Shown piece after piece: positions 53,022-61,435 of a stretch of 64,000 nt of DNA. The notes under the pieces are model-generated. The model did no database searches and was not told the origin of the DNA. It saw nothing but the letters and a program-made list of their open reading frames with translations. Source of the stretch: Nocardioides sp. TRM66260-LWL (lineage in GTDB: Bacteria; Actinomycetota; Actinomycetes; Propionibacteriales; Nocardioidaceae); the NCBI RefSeq assembly GCF_020075545.1, contig NZ_JAIQZK010000010.1:37627-101626 (forward strand), read 5' to 3'. A program made the position numbers and the translations under genes. How positions within the stretch are numbered: the first letter of the stretch is position 1; each line of letters starts with the position of its first letter.

Positions 53022-54130
53022 GGCAGGAGTCCTCCACCGGTGCCGGGGCCGAGCAGGCCGGACAGGATGCCGCCGAGGCCGCCGACGACCGAGCCGAGCA
53101 GGCTGCTCAGCGCCTTGCAGGCCGGGTCGAGCGGCGTCCGCTTGCAGACGTCGCCGAGCAGGTCGCCGAGGTTGACCAGCGCGCTGGGCGAGAGCCGGAC
53201 GACGAGGCGGTCGCCGACGGTGGTGCGCTGCAGGTTCTGCAGGGCCGTCGGCATGACCCGGAGGATCTCCTCGAGCTGACGCTGCTTGGCGGTGATGCTC
53301 GAGATCACCGAGCCCGCGCCCTTCACCGTGCTGACGAGGTCCTCGCGGTTGTCGACGGCGAACCGGGCGATCTCGGTGACGGCGCGCTGCAGCGCGTCGA
53401 GCGCCGACTGCAGGTTCGAGCGCTCCCCGGCCAGCTGGGTGGTCGCGCCGGAGACCTGCTGGACGAACTCGTCGATGGTGTCGCGGTTGGCGGCGACCGA
53501 GGCGACGAGGTCGTCGAGCGCCTTGAGCGCGGCGACGATCTGCTTGCGCTGGCTGGCGACGACGTTGGTGGCGCCGGCGAGCGAGCCGAGGGTGTCGTTG
53601 AGCGCCTGGCCGCGGCCGCCGAACGCCTTCTGCCCGGCGTCGATGAACCGCTGGACCGCCTTGGTCGTGCGCTTGCTGCCGGAGATGCCGGTGGCGAACT
53701 CGTCGAGCGCGCCGAGCACCTGGTCGAACTCGACCGGCGTGCGGGTGCGGTCGCGGTCGATGACGGCGCCGGTGGCCAGCACCGGGCCGCCGGAGTACAC
53801 CGGCGTCAGCTCGACGTACCGGTCGGTGGCCACCGACCGGGCCACGACGACGGCGCCGACGTCGGCCGGGATCTTGTGGTCGGTGTCGATCTCCATCTCG
53901 ACGCGCACCTGCGGCCCGTCCGGCTCGATCGCGGTGACGTGGCCGACGGTGACGCCGAGGATGCCGACGTCGTTGCCGACGAACAGGCCCGAGGAGGAGG
54001 TGAACAGCGCGGTGACCCGCATCGGCGCGCGGCCGCCGAGGCCCGGCAGCGCGCCGCAGGCCGACGTGAGGCCGATCAGCAGCGCGAGGACGACGAGCAG
54101 CGCGCCGCGGCGCAGCGTGGACGGTCGCAT
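53018..54130 (-). CDS. mceD: MCE-family protein MceD, possible lipoprotein
   Basis: 370 residues from the inner ATG at 54130; GGGGAG sits six bases before it, whereas the ATG at 54136 would touch the ribosome site. The N-terminus has a signal ending in TSAC (Cys25), acceptable as a lipobox although weaker than in MceE. The MCE domain contains GLFVGNDVGILGVTVGHVTA near 48-67. A helical region and a glycine-rich end (GTGGGLLP) follow. It starts in a TGATG overlap with mceC. Confidence 0.88.
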   Translation of the reverse strand: MRPSTLRRGALLVVLALLIGLTSACGALPGLGGRAPMRVTALFTSSSGLFVGNDVGILGVTVGHVTAIEPDGPQVRVEMEIDTDHKIPADVGAVVVARSVATDRYVELTPVYSGGPVLATGAVIDRDRTRTPVEFDQVLGALDEFATGISGSKRTTKAVQRFIDAGQKAFGGRGQALNDTLGSLAGATNVVASQRKQIVAALKALDDLVASVAANRDTIDEFVQQVSGATTQLAGERSNLQSALDALQRAVTEIARFAVDNREDLVSTVKGAGSVISSITAKQRQLEEILRVMPTALQNLQRTTVGDRLVVRLSPSALVNLGDLLGDVCKRTPLDPACKALSSLLGSVVGGLGGILSGLLGPGTGGGLLP

Positions 54131-55110
54131 CAGCATCTCCCCACGGCGCACTGCTGGTCGTCGGTCGGGATGACCGAGCGCGACAGCAGGTCGAGCCACG
54201 GGCCGGTGCCGGTGGCGTTGGCGACGTAGCGCATGGCCGGCGCGGTGAGCTCGAGCGCCTTCTGCAGGCGTCCGTCCTCCTGCTTCAGCGCCGCCAGCGC
54301 GGTGTCGAGATCGGCGAGCGCCGGACGCAGGTCGGCCCGCGTGTCGCGGACGAGCCCGGTGAGCGCGTCGGACAGCGTCCGGGTGCGCACCAGCAGCTGG
54401 CTGATGGCCTGCCGCCGCGCGGTGACCTCGGAGACCACCAGCGTCGTCTGCTGCATCAGCCCGTAGATGTCGCGGGTGTTGCTGGAGAGCAGCTGGGAGA
54501 CCTGGCGCGCCGCGACCAGCAGCGCGCTGGTCTGGTCGGAGCGCTTCTCCACCAGCGCCGAGAGGCGTCCGACGCTGGTGAGCGCCGGGCCGATCGCGCC
54601 GCTGCTGCGCTCGAGGGTGCCGCTGACGGCGGTGAGGGCGTCGGCGAGCTCGACCGGGTCGAGCCGCTGCAGCGTGGTGGTGCCCTGGTCGAGCACGTCC
54701 TGCAGGTTGTAGGGCACCGACGTCTGCGCCAGCGGGATCTGGTCGTCGGGCAGGCTGCCGCCGCCCCGCGGGTGGACGGCGAGGTAGTGCGTGCCCAGCA
54801 GCGTCGCGACCTTCACCTCCGCGGTGGTGGTCGGTCCCAGCTCGACCGCGCGGTCGAGGGTGAAGGTGACCTCCACGTCGCGGTCGCGCAGCTCGATGCC
54901 GGTGACCTCGCCGGAGGGAACGCCGGCCACCTCGACCGACTCGCCGGTGCGCAGCCCGGCGGTGTGGGCGAGGATCGCGGTGTAGCTGCGCTGGCCGAAG
55001 TGCACCTGCGAGAGCACCGTGACCCCCACCGCGAGCAGCACCACGCACGCCAGCGCGACGACGCCGACCCGGAACGGGTCGCGCTCGCTGAACGGCTTGA
55101 CCGACCTCAT
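54130..55110 (-). CDS. mceC: MCE-family protein MceC
   Basis: 326 residues. Short cytosolic start (MRSVKPFSERDPFRVG), one membrane helix (VVALACVVLLAVGVTVL), an MCE domain with GLRTGESVEVAGVPSGEVTG near 52-71, and a coiled helical region to a C-terminal CAVGRC. Third of six Mce proteins; it overlaps mceB by 4 nt. Confidence 0.9.
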   Translation of the reverse strand: MRSVKPFSERDPFRVGVVALACVVLLAVGVTVLSQVHFGQRSYTAILAHTAGLRTGESVEVAGVPSGEVTGIELRDRDVEVTFTLDRAVELGPTTTAEVKVATLLGTHYLAVHPRGGGSLPDDQIPLAQTSVPYNLQDVLDQGTTTLQRLDPVELADALTAVSGTLERSSGAIGPALTSVGRLSALVEKRSDQTSALLVAARQVSQLLSSNTRDIYGLMQQTTLVVSEVTARRQAISQLLVRTRTLSDALTGLVRDTRADLRPALADLDTALAALKQEDGRLQKALELTAPAMRYVANATGTGPWLDLLSRSVIPTDDQQCAVGRC

Positions 55111-56123
55111 CGACAGGCCTCCGAGAATCGCTTCGCGCCGGGCACGGGATCGATGCTGAGCGGCCCGATGCCCAGGTTGAGCGTGCAGACGTAGATGTTG
55201 AGCGCGTTCTCGTACGACGTCGGACGACCCAGCCGGGTCATCAGGTCGGCGAACGCGGCGAGCGCGGCGGAGAGCTGCGGCCGGGTCTCCACCAGCGTCC
55301 GGGCGACGCGCCGCAGCTCGCGGGTGGTCTCGGTGGCCGGGCGGCGCGCCTGCTCGAGCAGGTCGGACGTCGCGCCGACGAGGCTGGCGACGCCGTCGAT
55401 CGAGTCGCCGATCGAGCGGCGGTCCTGCGCGAGGCCGGTCATGAGCCCGCGCAGCTCCTTGACGGTGGCGGTGAACCGGCTGCCCTGCCGCGCGAGGCTG
55501 TCGAGCACCGGGGTGAGGTTGGTGAGCACCGAGCCGATCAGCTGGTCGCGGTCGGCGACGAAGGTGGTGAGCTCGGTGACCTGCTGCAGCAGCTGCTCCA
55601 CCGTGCCGCCCTCGCCCTGGAGGACCTCGACGATGGAGGTGGCCAGGCGGTTGACGTCGGCCGGCTGCAGCACCTCGAACAGCGGCCGGAAGCCGTTGAG
55701 CAGCTCGGTCAGGTCGAAGCCGGGGTTGGTGCGGCGCTCGTCGATCACCGCGTCGGCCGGCAGCGGCGCACCGCGGCGTCCGGTCTGCACGAGCGCGAGG
55801 TACCGCTGCCCGACGAGGTTCTGGTACCGCATGACGATCTTCGTGGTGTCGAGGATCGGCTGGGCGTCGGAGAGGTCGAAGCGCACCCGGGCGCCGTCGC
55901 GTCCCTCGACCTGGATCGACACGACCCGGCCGACCCGCACGCCCGCCACCCGCACGTCGTCGCCGACGCGCAGACCGCTGACGTCGGTGAAGTCGGCGCT
56001 GTAGGAGCGGGTGTCGCCGCTGACGGGGTCGACCATCGTGTTGACGAGGATCGTGCCGAGCAGCACGGACACGAGCGCGAACAGGCCGAACCGCACCGCG
56101 ATCCGTCGGGTCCCCGCGGTCAT
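55107..56123 (-). CDS. mceB: MCE-family protein MceB
   Basis: 338 residues. N-terminal membrane helix (FGLFALVSVLLGTILVN), then an MCE domain with GLRVGDDVRVAGVRVGRVVS near 50-69 and YQNLVGQRYLALV, which is typical of MceB. A helical region follows, and a conserved end (ALNIYVCTLNLGIGPLSIDP) with the Cys seen in MceB homologues. It overlaps mceA by 4 nt. Confidence 0.9.
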   Translation of the reverse strand: MTAGTRRIAVRFGLFALVSVLLGTILVNTMVDPVSGDTRSYSADFTDVSGLRVGDDVRVAGVRVGRVVSIQVEGRDGARVRFDLSDAQPILDTTKIVMRYQNLVGQRYLALVQTGRRGAPLPADAVIDERRTNPGFDLTELLNGFRPLFEVLQPADVNRLATSIVEVLQGEGGTVEQLLQQVTELTTFVADRDQLIGSVLTNLTPVLDSLARQGSRFTATVKELRGLMTGLAQDRRSIGDSIDGVASLVGATSDLLEQARRPATETTRELRRVARTLVETRPQLSAALAAFADLMTRLGRPTSYENALNIYVCTLNLGIGPLSIDPVPGAKRFSEACR

Positions 56124-57250
56124 CGGGCGCCTCCCTGGTAGACCGGCCGGTCGCCGGGACCGTAGGCCGGCGGGGTGTCGTTCTGGAACCGCCCGTCGAC
56201 GTCGACGTAGCCGCCGACGATCGCGGTCGGCAGCAGCCGCGCCAGGGCGATGTTGATCCGGTTGGAGGCGCGCAGCGCCGCCTCGCGGTTGTCGTCGACC
56301 GCGTCGAGCACGCGCGCGGTGTCGGACAGCGCCCCGGCGAGGGCGACGCGGTTGCGCTCGAGCAGCGCGCGACCGCCGGCGCTGGTGCGGGCGCCGCCGA
56401 CGAGCAGACGGCGCAGCCCGTCGCGCTCCTCGGTGACGGTGCGCAGCGTGACCAGGCCGTCGTCGGTGGCGTCGAGCAGGTCGGGGGCCACGCGCTCGAC
56501 GACGCCCAGGCTGGTCGTCAGGTCGCGCACGTCGCTGCGCAGTCGCGGGACGAGCGGCTCGACCTTGGTCAGGTAGGCGTCGAGCCGGTCGAGGATCCGG
56601 CCGATGCGGGCGCCGCGTCCGTTGAGCGCGGTGGCCGCGGCGCCGAGCGCCGAGGAGAGCCGCGCGGGACCCAGCGCCTTGACCAGCCGGTCGACGTCGT
56701 CGAGGGCCTGCTGCAGCTCGAGGGTGCCCTGGCTGCGGTCGGGCGGGATGACGGCCCCGGCCCGCAGCGCCGGGGCGTCGGTGGCCGCGACGGTGCGGGT
56801 GCCCCCGCGCTCGCCTCGACGCACCAGGTCGACGTAGGTGGTGCCGAAGACGCTGGCCGGGAGGATGCGCGCCACCACGTCGTCCGGGATGTCGCCGAGG
56901 TCCTCGGAGCGGATGTCGAGATCCAGCCGCACCGGAGCCTGGCCGACGGTGGTGCCGGCGTCGCGGGCCTCCTCGGCGTCGGCCCGCTCGATGGCGGTGA
57001 CGCGGCCGACGATGACGCCGCGCATCTTGACGTCGGCCCCGGGACGCAGCGCGCCACCGGCGTCGGCGACGAGCGCGGAGACCTGCGGCGGGGCGCCGAT
57101 CTCGCCGCTGCTGCGCAGGTAGGCCGCGCCGAGCAGGAGGGCGATGACGAGCAGCGCGACCGCGCCGCGGCGGGCGTGGTCGGCGCGCCGCAGGTCGCGA
57201 CGGCCCTTCTCGGGCCGCGCGCGACGCAGGGACGGCAGGCGTGAGGCCAT
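56120..57250 (-). CDS. mceA: MCE-family protein MceA
   Basis: 376 residues from ATG 57250. Basic N-terminus, membrane helix (AVALLVIALLLGAAYL), MCE domain with ALRPGADVKMRGVIVGRVTA near 68-87 and FGTTYVDLV, then a long helical part. First of six Mce subunits, 5 bp after yrbEB. The heteromeric Mce tube hands lipid to the YrbE permease pair; which lipid cannot be read from sequence, and steroid is inferred from context. Confidence 0.9.
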   Translation of the reverse strand: MASRLPSLRRARPEKGRRDLRRADHARRGAVALLVIALLLGAAYLRSSGEIGAPPQVSALVADAGGALRPGADVKMRGVIVGRVTAIERADAEEARDAGTTVGQAPVRLDLDIRSEDLGDIPDDVVARILPASVFGTTYVDLVRRGERGGTRTVAATDAPALRAGAVIPPDRSQGTLELQQALDDVDRLVKALGPARLSSALGAAATALNGRGARIGRILDRLDAYLTKVEPLVPRLRSDVRDLTTSLGVVERVAPDLLDATDDGLVTLRTVTEERDGLRRLLVGGARTSAGGRALLERNRVALAGALSDTARVLDAVDDNREAALRASNRINIALARLLPTAIVGGYVDVDGRFQNDTPPAYGPGDRPVYQGGAR

Positions 57251-57255
57251 GCTGC

Positions 57256-58146
57256 TCACCCCGAGATCCGGAATCCGGCGTCGCCGCCCCAGATGACCAG
57301 CGTGAGGATCATGTCGAGCACGACGACCACGACGATGCTGGCGCGGATCGCCGCGCCGGTGGCCTCGCCGACCGACTGCGGGCCGCCCGAGACCCGCAGG
57401 CCGTACCAGCAGTGCACGAGGGTGACGATGAGCGCGAAGACCAGGATCTTGACGATCGAGAAGAACACGTCGCGGCCCTGGATGAAGGTCGAGAAGTAGT
57501 GGTCGTACTGGCCCGGCGACTGCCCGAAGAGCACCACCACGGAGGCCTGCGAGGCCAGGTAGGAGCCGATCAGGCCGACGAGGTAGAGCGGCAGGATCGC
57601 CACCATGCACGCGATCGTGCGGGTCGTCACCAGGTAGCGCATGGGGTCGACGGCCATCACCTCGAGGGCGTCGACCTCCTCGTGGATGCGCATCGAGCCG
57701 AGCTGGGCGGTGAACCGGCAGCCGACCTGCGCCGCGAGCGCGAGGGCGGCGATCAGCGGGGCGAGCTCGCGGGTGTTGGCGCTCGCGCTGATGAAGCCCG
57801 CGAGCGGCGCGAGACCGACGATCTCCAGGCCGTTGAACCCCTCGATGCCCAGGGAGGTGCCGGCGGCGATCGAGAGCAGCACCATGACGCCGACGGTGCC
57901 GCCGCCGACGACGATCGCGCCGCTGCCCCACGCGATGTCCTTGAGCTGGCGCAGGGTCTCGGCCGGGTAGAGCCGCAGCGTGGTCGGCACCTCGCGCAGC
58001 GTGACGAGCGCGAACGCGGAGAAGTCGCCGAGCTTGGCGAGCGCCGTCAGGACGCCCTCGACCAGGCCGACGAGGAGGTCGGAGCCGGCGCCGCGCACGC
58101 GCTGCGCGACGGTGCGCCGGGCGATGCCCGGGGACGCGGCGCTCAC
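57256..58146 (-). CDS. yrbEB: Mce permease YrbEB
   Basis: 296 residues from GTG 58146, overlapping the yrbEA stop (GTGA). MlaE-type permease with five or six membrane helices; the family core includes GFISASANTRELAPLIAALA near 120 and GSMRIHEEVDALEVMAVDPM near 155, whose EExDAL motif contacts the ATPase. It pairs with YrbEA as the inner-membrane part. The ATPase (MceG) is normally encoded elsewhere and is not in this window. Confidence 0.92.
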   Translation of the reverse strand: MSAASPGIARRTVAQRVRGAGSDLLVGLVEGVLTALAKLGDFSAFALVTLREVPTTLRLYPAETLRQLKDIAWGSGAIVVGGGTVGVMVLLSIAAGTSLGIEGFNGLEIVGLAPLAGFISASANTRELAPLIAALALAAQVGCRFTAQLGSMRIHEEVDALEVMAVDPMRYLVTTRTIACMVAILPLYLVGLIGSYLASQASVVVLFGQSPGQYDHYFSTFIQGRDVFFSIVKILVFALIVTLVHCWYGLRVSGGPQSVGEATGAAIRASIVVVVVLDMILTLVIWGGDAGFRISG

Positions 58147-58985
58147 GCGATGCCCTGCGGGACGAGCATCACGTAGGCCTGCGTGATCGCGACGTTCACG
58201 ACCGCGAGCAGGATCACCGAGAGCACGACGGACTGGTTGACCGCGTCGGCCACGCCCTTGGGGCCGCCGGAGGCCGAGAGGCCCTTGTGGGCGGCGACGA
58301 TCGTGGCGATGAAGCCGAAGACCAGCGCCTTGAGCTCGGCGAGCAGCAGGTCGGTGGGCTGGCTGAAGGAGACGAAGGAGTCGAGGTAGGCGCCTGACGA
58401 GATCGTCCCGCCGCCCACGTTGAGCACGTAGGCGGTGATCATCGCGGTCATCGCGACGATGATCGTCAGCAGCAGCGCGACGACCAGCGCGGCGACGACG
58501 CGCGGGGCCACCAGGCGCTGCACCGGCGAGATGCCCATGACCTTGAGCGCGTCGATCTCCTCGCGCACCTGGCGCGCGCCGAGGTCGGAGCAGATCGCGG
58601 AGCCGACCGCGCCGGCGATCATCAGCGACGTCACCAGGGGGGCTCCCTGGCGCAGGATGCCGATGCCGTTGACCGCGCCGCTGAAGCTGGTGGCGCCGAC
58701 CTGGCCCGCGACCGCGCCGATCTGCACCGAGATGATCACGCCGAACGGGATCGCGACGAGGATCGTCGGCAGCAGCGAGACGCGGGTCATGAACCACGCC
58801 TGGAGCAGGAACTCCTCCCAGCTGAACCGGCGGCGCACGATGTCGGTGGCGGCCACGGTGGTGGCCTCGACGGCGAGCATCACCAGGCGGCCGGTCGTCA
58901 CGACCGAGGCCCGAGCGCGGCCTTGGAGGACGCCGACGATCCGCGGCGCTCGGAGCCGCGCGGGCGGCGACAGCGTGGTCGTCAC
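58143..58985 (-). CDS. yrbEA: Mce permease YrbEA
   Basis: 280 residues from GTG 58985; a longer open frame lacks family resemblance upstream. MlaE fold with AAVNG-type core replaced by GAVNGIGILRQGAPLVTSLM near 100, then SDLGARQVREEIDALKVMGI with the EExDAL motif near 140. The GTG has no ribosome site of its own; it overlaps the stop of a 13-codon leader ORF. It is the first main gene of the yrbEAB-mceABCDEF operon, the same order as mce4. Confidence 0.9.
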   Translation of the reverse strand: MTTTLSPPARLRAPRIVGVLQGRARASVVTTGRLVMLAVEATTVAATDIVRRRFSWEEFLLQAWFMTRVSLLPTILVAIPFGVIISVQIGAVAGQVGATSFSGAVNGIGILRQGAPLVTSLMIAGAVGSAICSDLGARQVREEIDALKVMGISPVQRLVAPRVVAALVVALLLTIIVAMTAMITAYVLNVGGGTISSGAYLDSFVSFSQPTDLLLAELKALVFGFIATIVAAHKGLSASGGPKGVADAVNQSVVLSVILLAVVNVAITQAYVMLVPQGIA

Positions 58986-59023
58986 GCCGGAACCGGCATG
59001 ACGACATGACCCTGCGCAGACAT
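58982..59023 (-). CDS. 13-residue leader ORF coupled to yrbEA
   Basis: ATG 59023 to TGA 58982 encodes MSAQGHVVMPVPA. AAGGGG lies about seven bases before its ATG, a good ribosome site, and its stop shares the GTGA with the yrbEA start. Because yrbEA itself lacks a ribosome site, translation of the leader probably delivers ribosomes to it. The peptide may be only a coupling device. Confidence 0.5.
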   Translation of the reverse strand: MSAQGHVVMPVPA

Positions 59024-59161
59024 CTCCGTCCCCCCTTGCTCGGTGATGGCCGCCGGTGGGTGGACCGGACAGCGCGTAACAGATATCACAGCATTCTGAG
59101 CGGCGTCCCGAGGACCCCGACATCCGACGGACGCGCTGGCGCGGGCGGCTAGGTTGACGCC

Positions 59162-60424
59162 GTGCCACCGTCCGCCACGTCGCGCCGTCTGCGTGTGATC
59201 CGGGCGGTGCGGCGCGCGCTTCTTGCGCTGCTCGGCCTGCAGGTCGGGCTGGCCGTCGGCATGTCGGTGGTCGACTCCTACCGGCGGCGGGGCAAGCGGC
59301 CGGGGCCGTTCCCGACGGTGCCGCCGCGATCGGTCGAGGTCGGCTCGGCGAGCATCACCACCTACACCTACGGCCGCGACCTCTACGCCGACATGATCGC
59401 GGCGATCGAGGGCGCCCAGCGGCGCATCCTCTTCGAGACCTACATCTGGAAGGGCGACGCCACCGGCGAGCGGTTCAAGCAGGCGCTCGCGGCGGCGGCG
59501 GCGCGGGGCGTCGAGGTGCACTGCATCTACGACGGCTTCGCGAACCTCGTCGTCTCCCCCGGCTTCAAGCGGTTCCCCCGCACCATGCGGGTGCTGCGGT
59601 TCCCGCTCTACAACGGCGGCCTGCGGTTCTTCGACGCCCGCCGCTACGGCCGCGATCACCGCAAGATCCTGGTCGTGGACGGCCGGGTCGGCTTCGTCGG
59701 CGGCTACAACATCGGCGCCGCCTACGAGACCGAGTGGCGCGACACGCACGTGCGCGTCACCGGGCCGCCGGTGATCGACCTCGAGCGCGCCTTCGCGGAC
59801 CTGTGGAACCTCAACCGGCGCAGTGCCCTGCGCACCCGCCACCGGCCGCTGCTCGTCCAGACGCCGGCCGAGTGGGAGCCGCACATCCGGCTGCAGCGCA
59901 ACATCCCGCGGATGTGGATGTTCCCGATCCGGGCGATGTACCTCGAGGCGATCAACCGCGCCAGCCGCAACGTCTGGATCACGACGGCCTACTTCCTGCC
60001 CGACCAGGACTTCGCCGACGCGCTCAAGGACGCCGCGCGCCGCGGCGTCGACGTGCGGCTGCTGGTGCCGCTGAAGTCGAACCACATCGTGGCCGACTGG
60101 ATCTCCCGCGGGTACTACGCCCAGCTGCTCGAGGCGGGCGTGCGGATCCTGCGGTACCGCGACGCGATGATCCACGCGAAGACCGCCACGGTCGACGGCA
60201 CGTGGGCCACCGTCGGCACCGCGAACATCGACCGGCTCAGCCTGCAGGGCAACTACGAGATCAACATCGAGGCCATCGACCCGGCGTTCGCCGCGACCCT
60301 CGAGGAGGTCTTCGCGGTCGACGAGACGCACTGCCTGGAGCTGACGATCGCCGAGTGGCAGGCCCGCGACCTGCACCGCAAGTTCACCGAGGCGGTGCTG
60401 GCGCCCCTGCGGCCGCTGCTGTGA
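59162..60424 (+). CDS. Phospholipase D / cardiolipin synthase-like protein
   Basis: 420 residues from GTG 59162. One N-terminal membrane helix (about 18-36, RALLALLGLQVGLAVGMSVV), then two PLD domains with complete HKD motifs: DHRKILVVDGRVGFVGGYN near 162 and IHAKTATVDGTWATVGTAN near 338. Such enzymes join phosphatidyl groups to make cardiolipin or exchange phospholipid head groups at the membrane. It diverges from the mce operon over a 138-bp gap with no clear operator. A link to lipid import is possible but unproven. Confidence 0.9.
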   Translation: MPPSATSRRLRVIRAVRRALLALLGLQVGLAVGMSVVDSYRRRGKRPGPFPTVPPRSVEVGSASITTYTYGRDLYADMIAAIEGAQRRILFETYIWKGDATGERFKQALAAAAARGVEVHCIYDGFANLVVSPGFKRFPRTMRVLRFPLYNGGLRFFDARRYGRDHRKILVVDGRVGFVGGYNIGAAYETEWRDTHVRVTGPPVIDLERAFADLWNLNRRSALRTRHRPLLVQTPAEWEPHIRLQRNIPRMWMFPIRAMYLEAINRASRNVWITTAYFLPDQDFADALKDAARRGVDVRLLVPLKSNHIVADWISRGYYAQLLEAGVRILRYRDAMIHAKTATVDGTWATVGTANIDRLSLQGNYEINIEAIDPAFAATLEEVFAVDETHCLELTIAEWQARDLHRKFTEAVLAPLRPLL

Positions 60425-60454
60425 CCCGGACTCCACCGTCCTCGGTCGTCCGGC

Positions 60455-61435
60455 TCAGCGCGCCGAGGGGATGTCGAGCACGCCGGCGAACTGCAGCGCC
60501 TTGCCGCGGTCGCCCTTGACCTTGAGCTGGCCGCGCAGCACGCCGGTGATGGCGCTGAGGTGGCCGGTGGCCAGGCGCAGGAAGTCGCTGCCCTCGCAGG
60601 TGATCGTCGCGTCGCGCCGCTCGCCGGCGCGCTCGGCGTCACCCGGCGTCACCTCGGCGACGCCGTGACGCACGCGCACCACGTAGCGCTCGATCTCGCC
60701 GGACGGGTGGCCCAGCAGCCGGAAGCCGATGAGGAGGTCGCAGCGGGCGGCGCGGCGGCGGCTGACGAAGTCGGGCAGGCGGCGGAAGATCTCGTCGAGC
60801 ACGACGCCGCGGAAGCCGCTGGCCATGACCTCGCGCAGGTGCTCGGCCGAGACGCCCTTGAGCGCCGTGGCGACGTCCGTGGGGTCGAGCGTCGTGGGGT
60901 CGAGCGCGACGGCGTCGGTGCCGGGCACGGTGAACATGCCGCCGACGGCCAGCGCGAGCATCGCGTCGCCCTCGATGCGCAGGCGACCCGCGAGGTAGTC
61001 GAGGCCGGGGTTGGCCTCGCCGCTGATCAGCCGGACGAAGCCGACGACGCTGGTGCGCAGCACGACGTCGACCGGCTCGGAGACCGGGAGGTCGGGCAGC
61101 ACCTTGAGGGTGCCGTGGTCGAGCACCAGGCCATGACGCTCGCGCACGGTGCCGCCGCGGACCAGGTCGAAGCGGACCGTGCCGACGAGCTCGGCGAGCC
61201 GCTCCAGCAGCGCGTACTCGTGGAGGCGCCCGAGGACGCCCTCGACGGCCGCGCCGCGGATCTCGTCGCGGTCGATGATCGCGGTGAGCTCGGCGTCGCT
61301 GGTCTCGCGGACCGCCGCGACGAGCTGCTCGGCCGGGACGTCGGCCAGGAAGGCACGGGTCTCCGCAGCGTCGGCGGTGCGGAGCGTAGCGAGCGTTACG
61401 TGTGTCACCGTGTCAGCGTACGTGACCCAGGTCAC
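60455..61435 (-). CDS. Tandem SCP2-like sterol-carrier domain protein
   Basis: 326 residues from GTG 61435, overlapping the glycosylase stop (GTGA); an alternative GTG at 61408 would give 317. Two SCP2-type lipid-binding units are visible: about 70-175 (VRFDLVRGG, GEANPGLDYLAGRLRIEGDA) and about 215-326 (SDFLRLATGHLSAITGVLRG, then QLKVKGDRGKALQF). Both end in the family signature of a glycine-turn, strand and helix. SCP2 domains bind sterols, fatty acids or acyl-CoA in a pocket. It may store or shuttle steroid intermediates; this is inference from context. Confidence 0.82.
   Translation of the reverse strand: MTWVTYADTVTHVTLATLRTADAAETRAFLADVPAEQLVAAVRETSDAELTAIIDRDEIRGAAVEGVLGRLHEYALLERLAELVGTVRFDLVRGGTVRERHGLVLDHGTLKVLPDLPVSEPVDVVLRTSVVGFVRLISGEANPGLDYLAGRLRIEGDAMLALAVGGMFTVPGTDAVALDPTTLDPTDVATALKGVSAEHLREVMASGFRGVVLDEIFRRLPDFVSRRRAARCDLLIGFRLLGHPSGEIERYVVRVRHGVAEVTPGDAERAGERRDATITCEGSDFLRLATGHLSAITGVLRGQLKVKGDRGKALQFAGVLDIPSAR

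Noticed and set aside
59024..59161. KstR box before the mce operon
   Set aside because: Only a GTAAC half-site (near 59076) is present; the second half (GTT at the right spacing) is missing.
58986..59168. Longer N-terminus for yrbEA
   Set aside because: The extension is Cys/Arg-rich without membrane or family pattern, and runs through the divergent promoter region.
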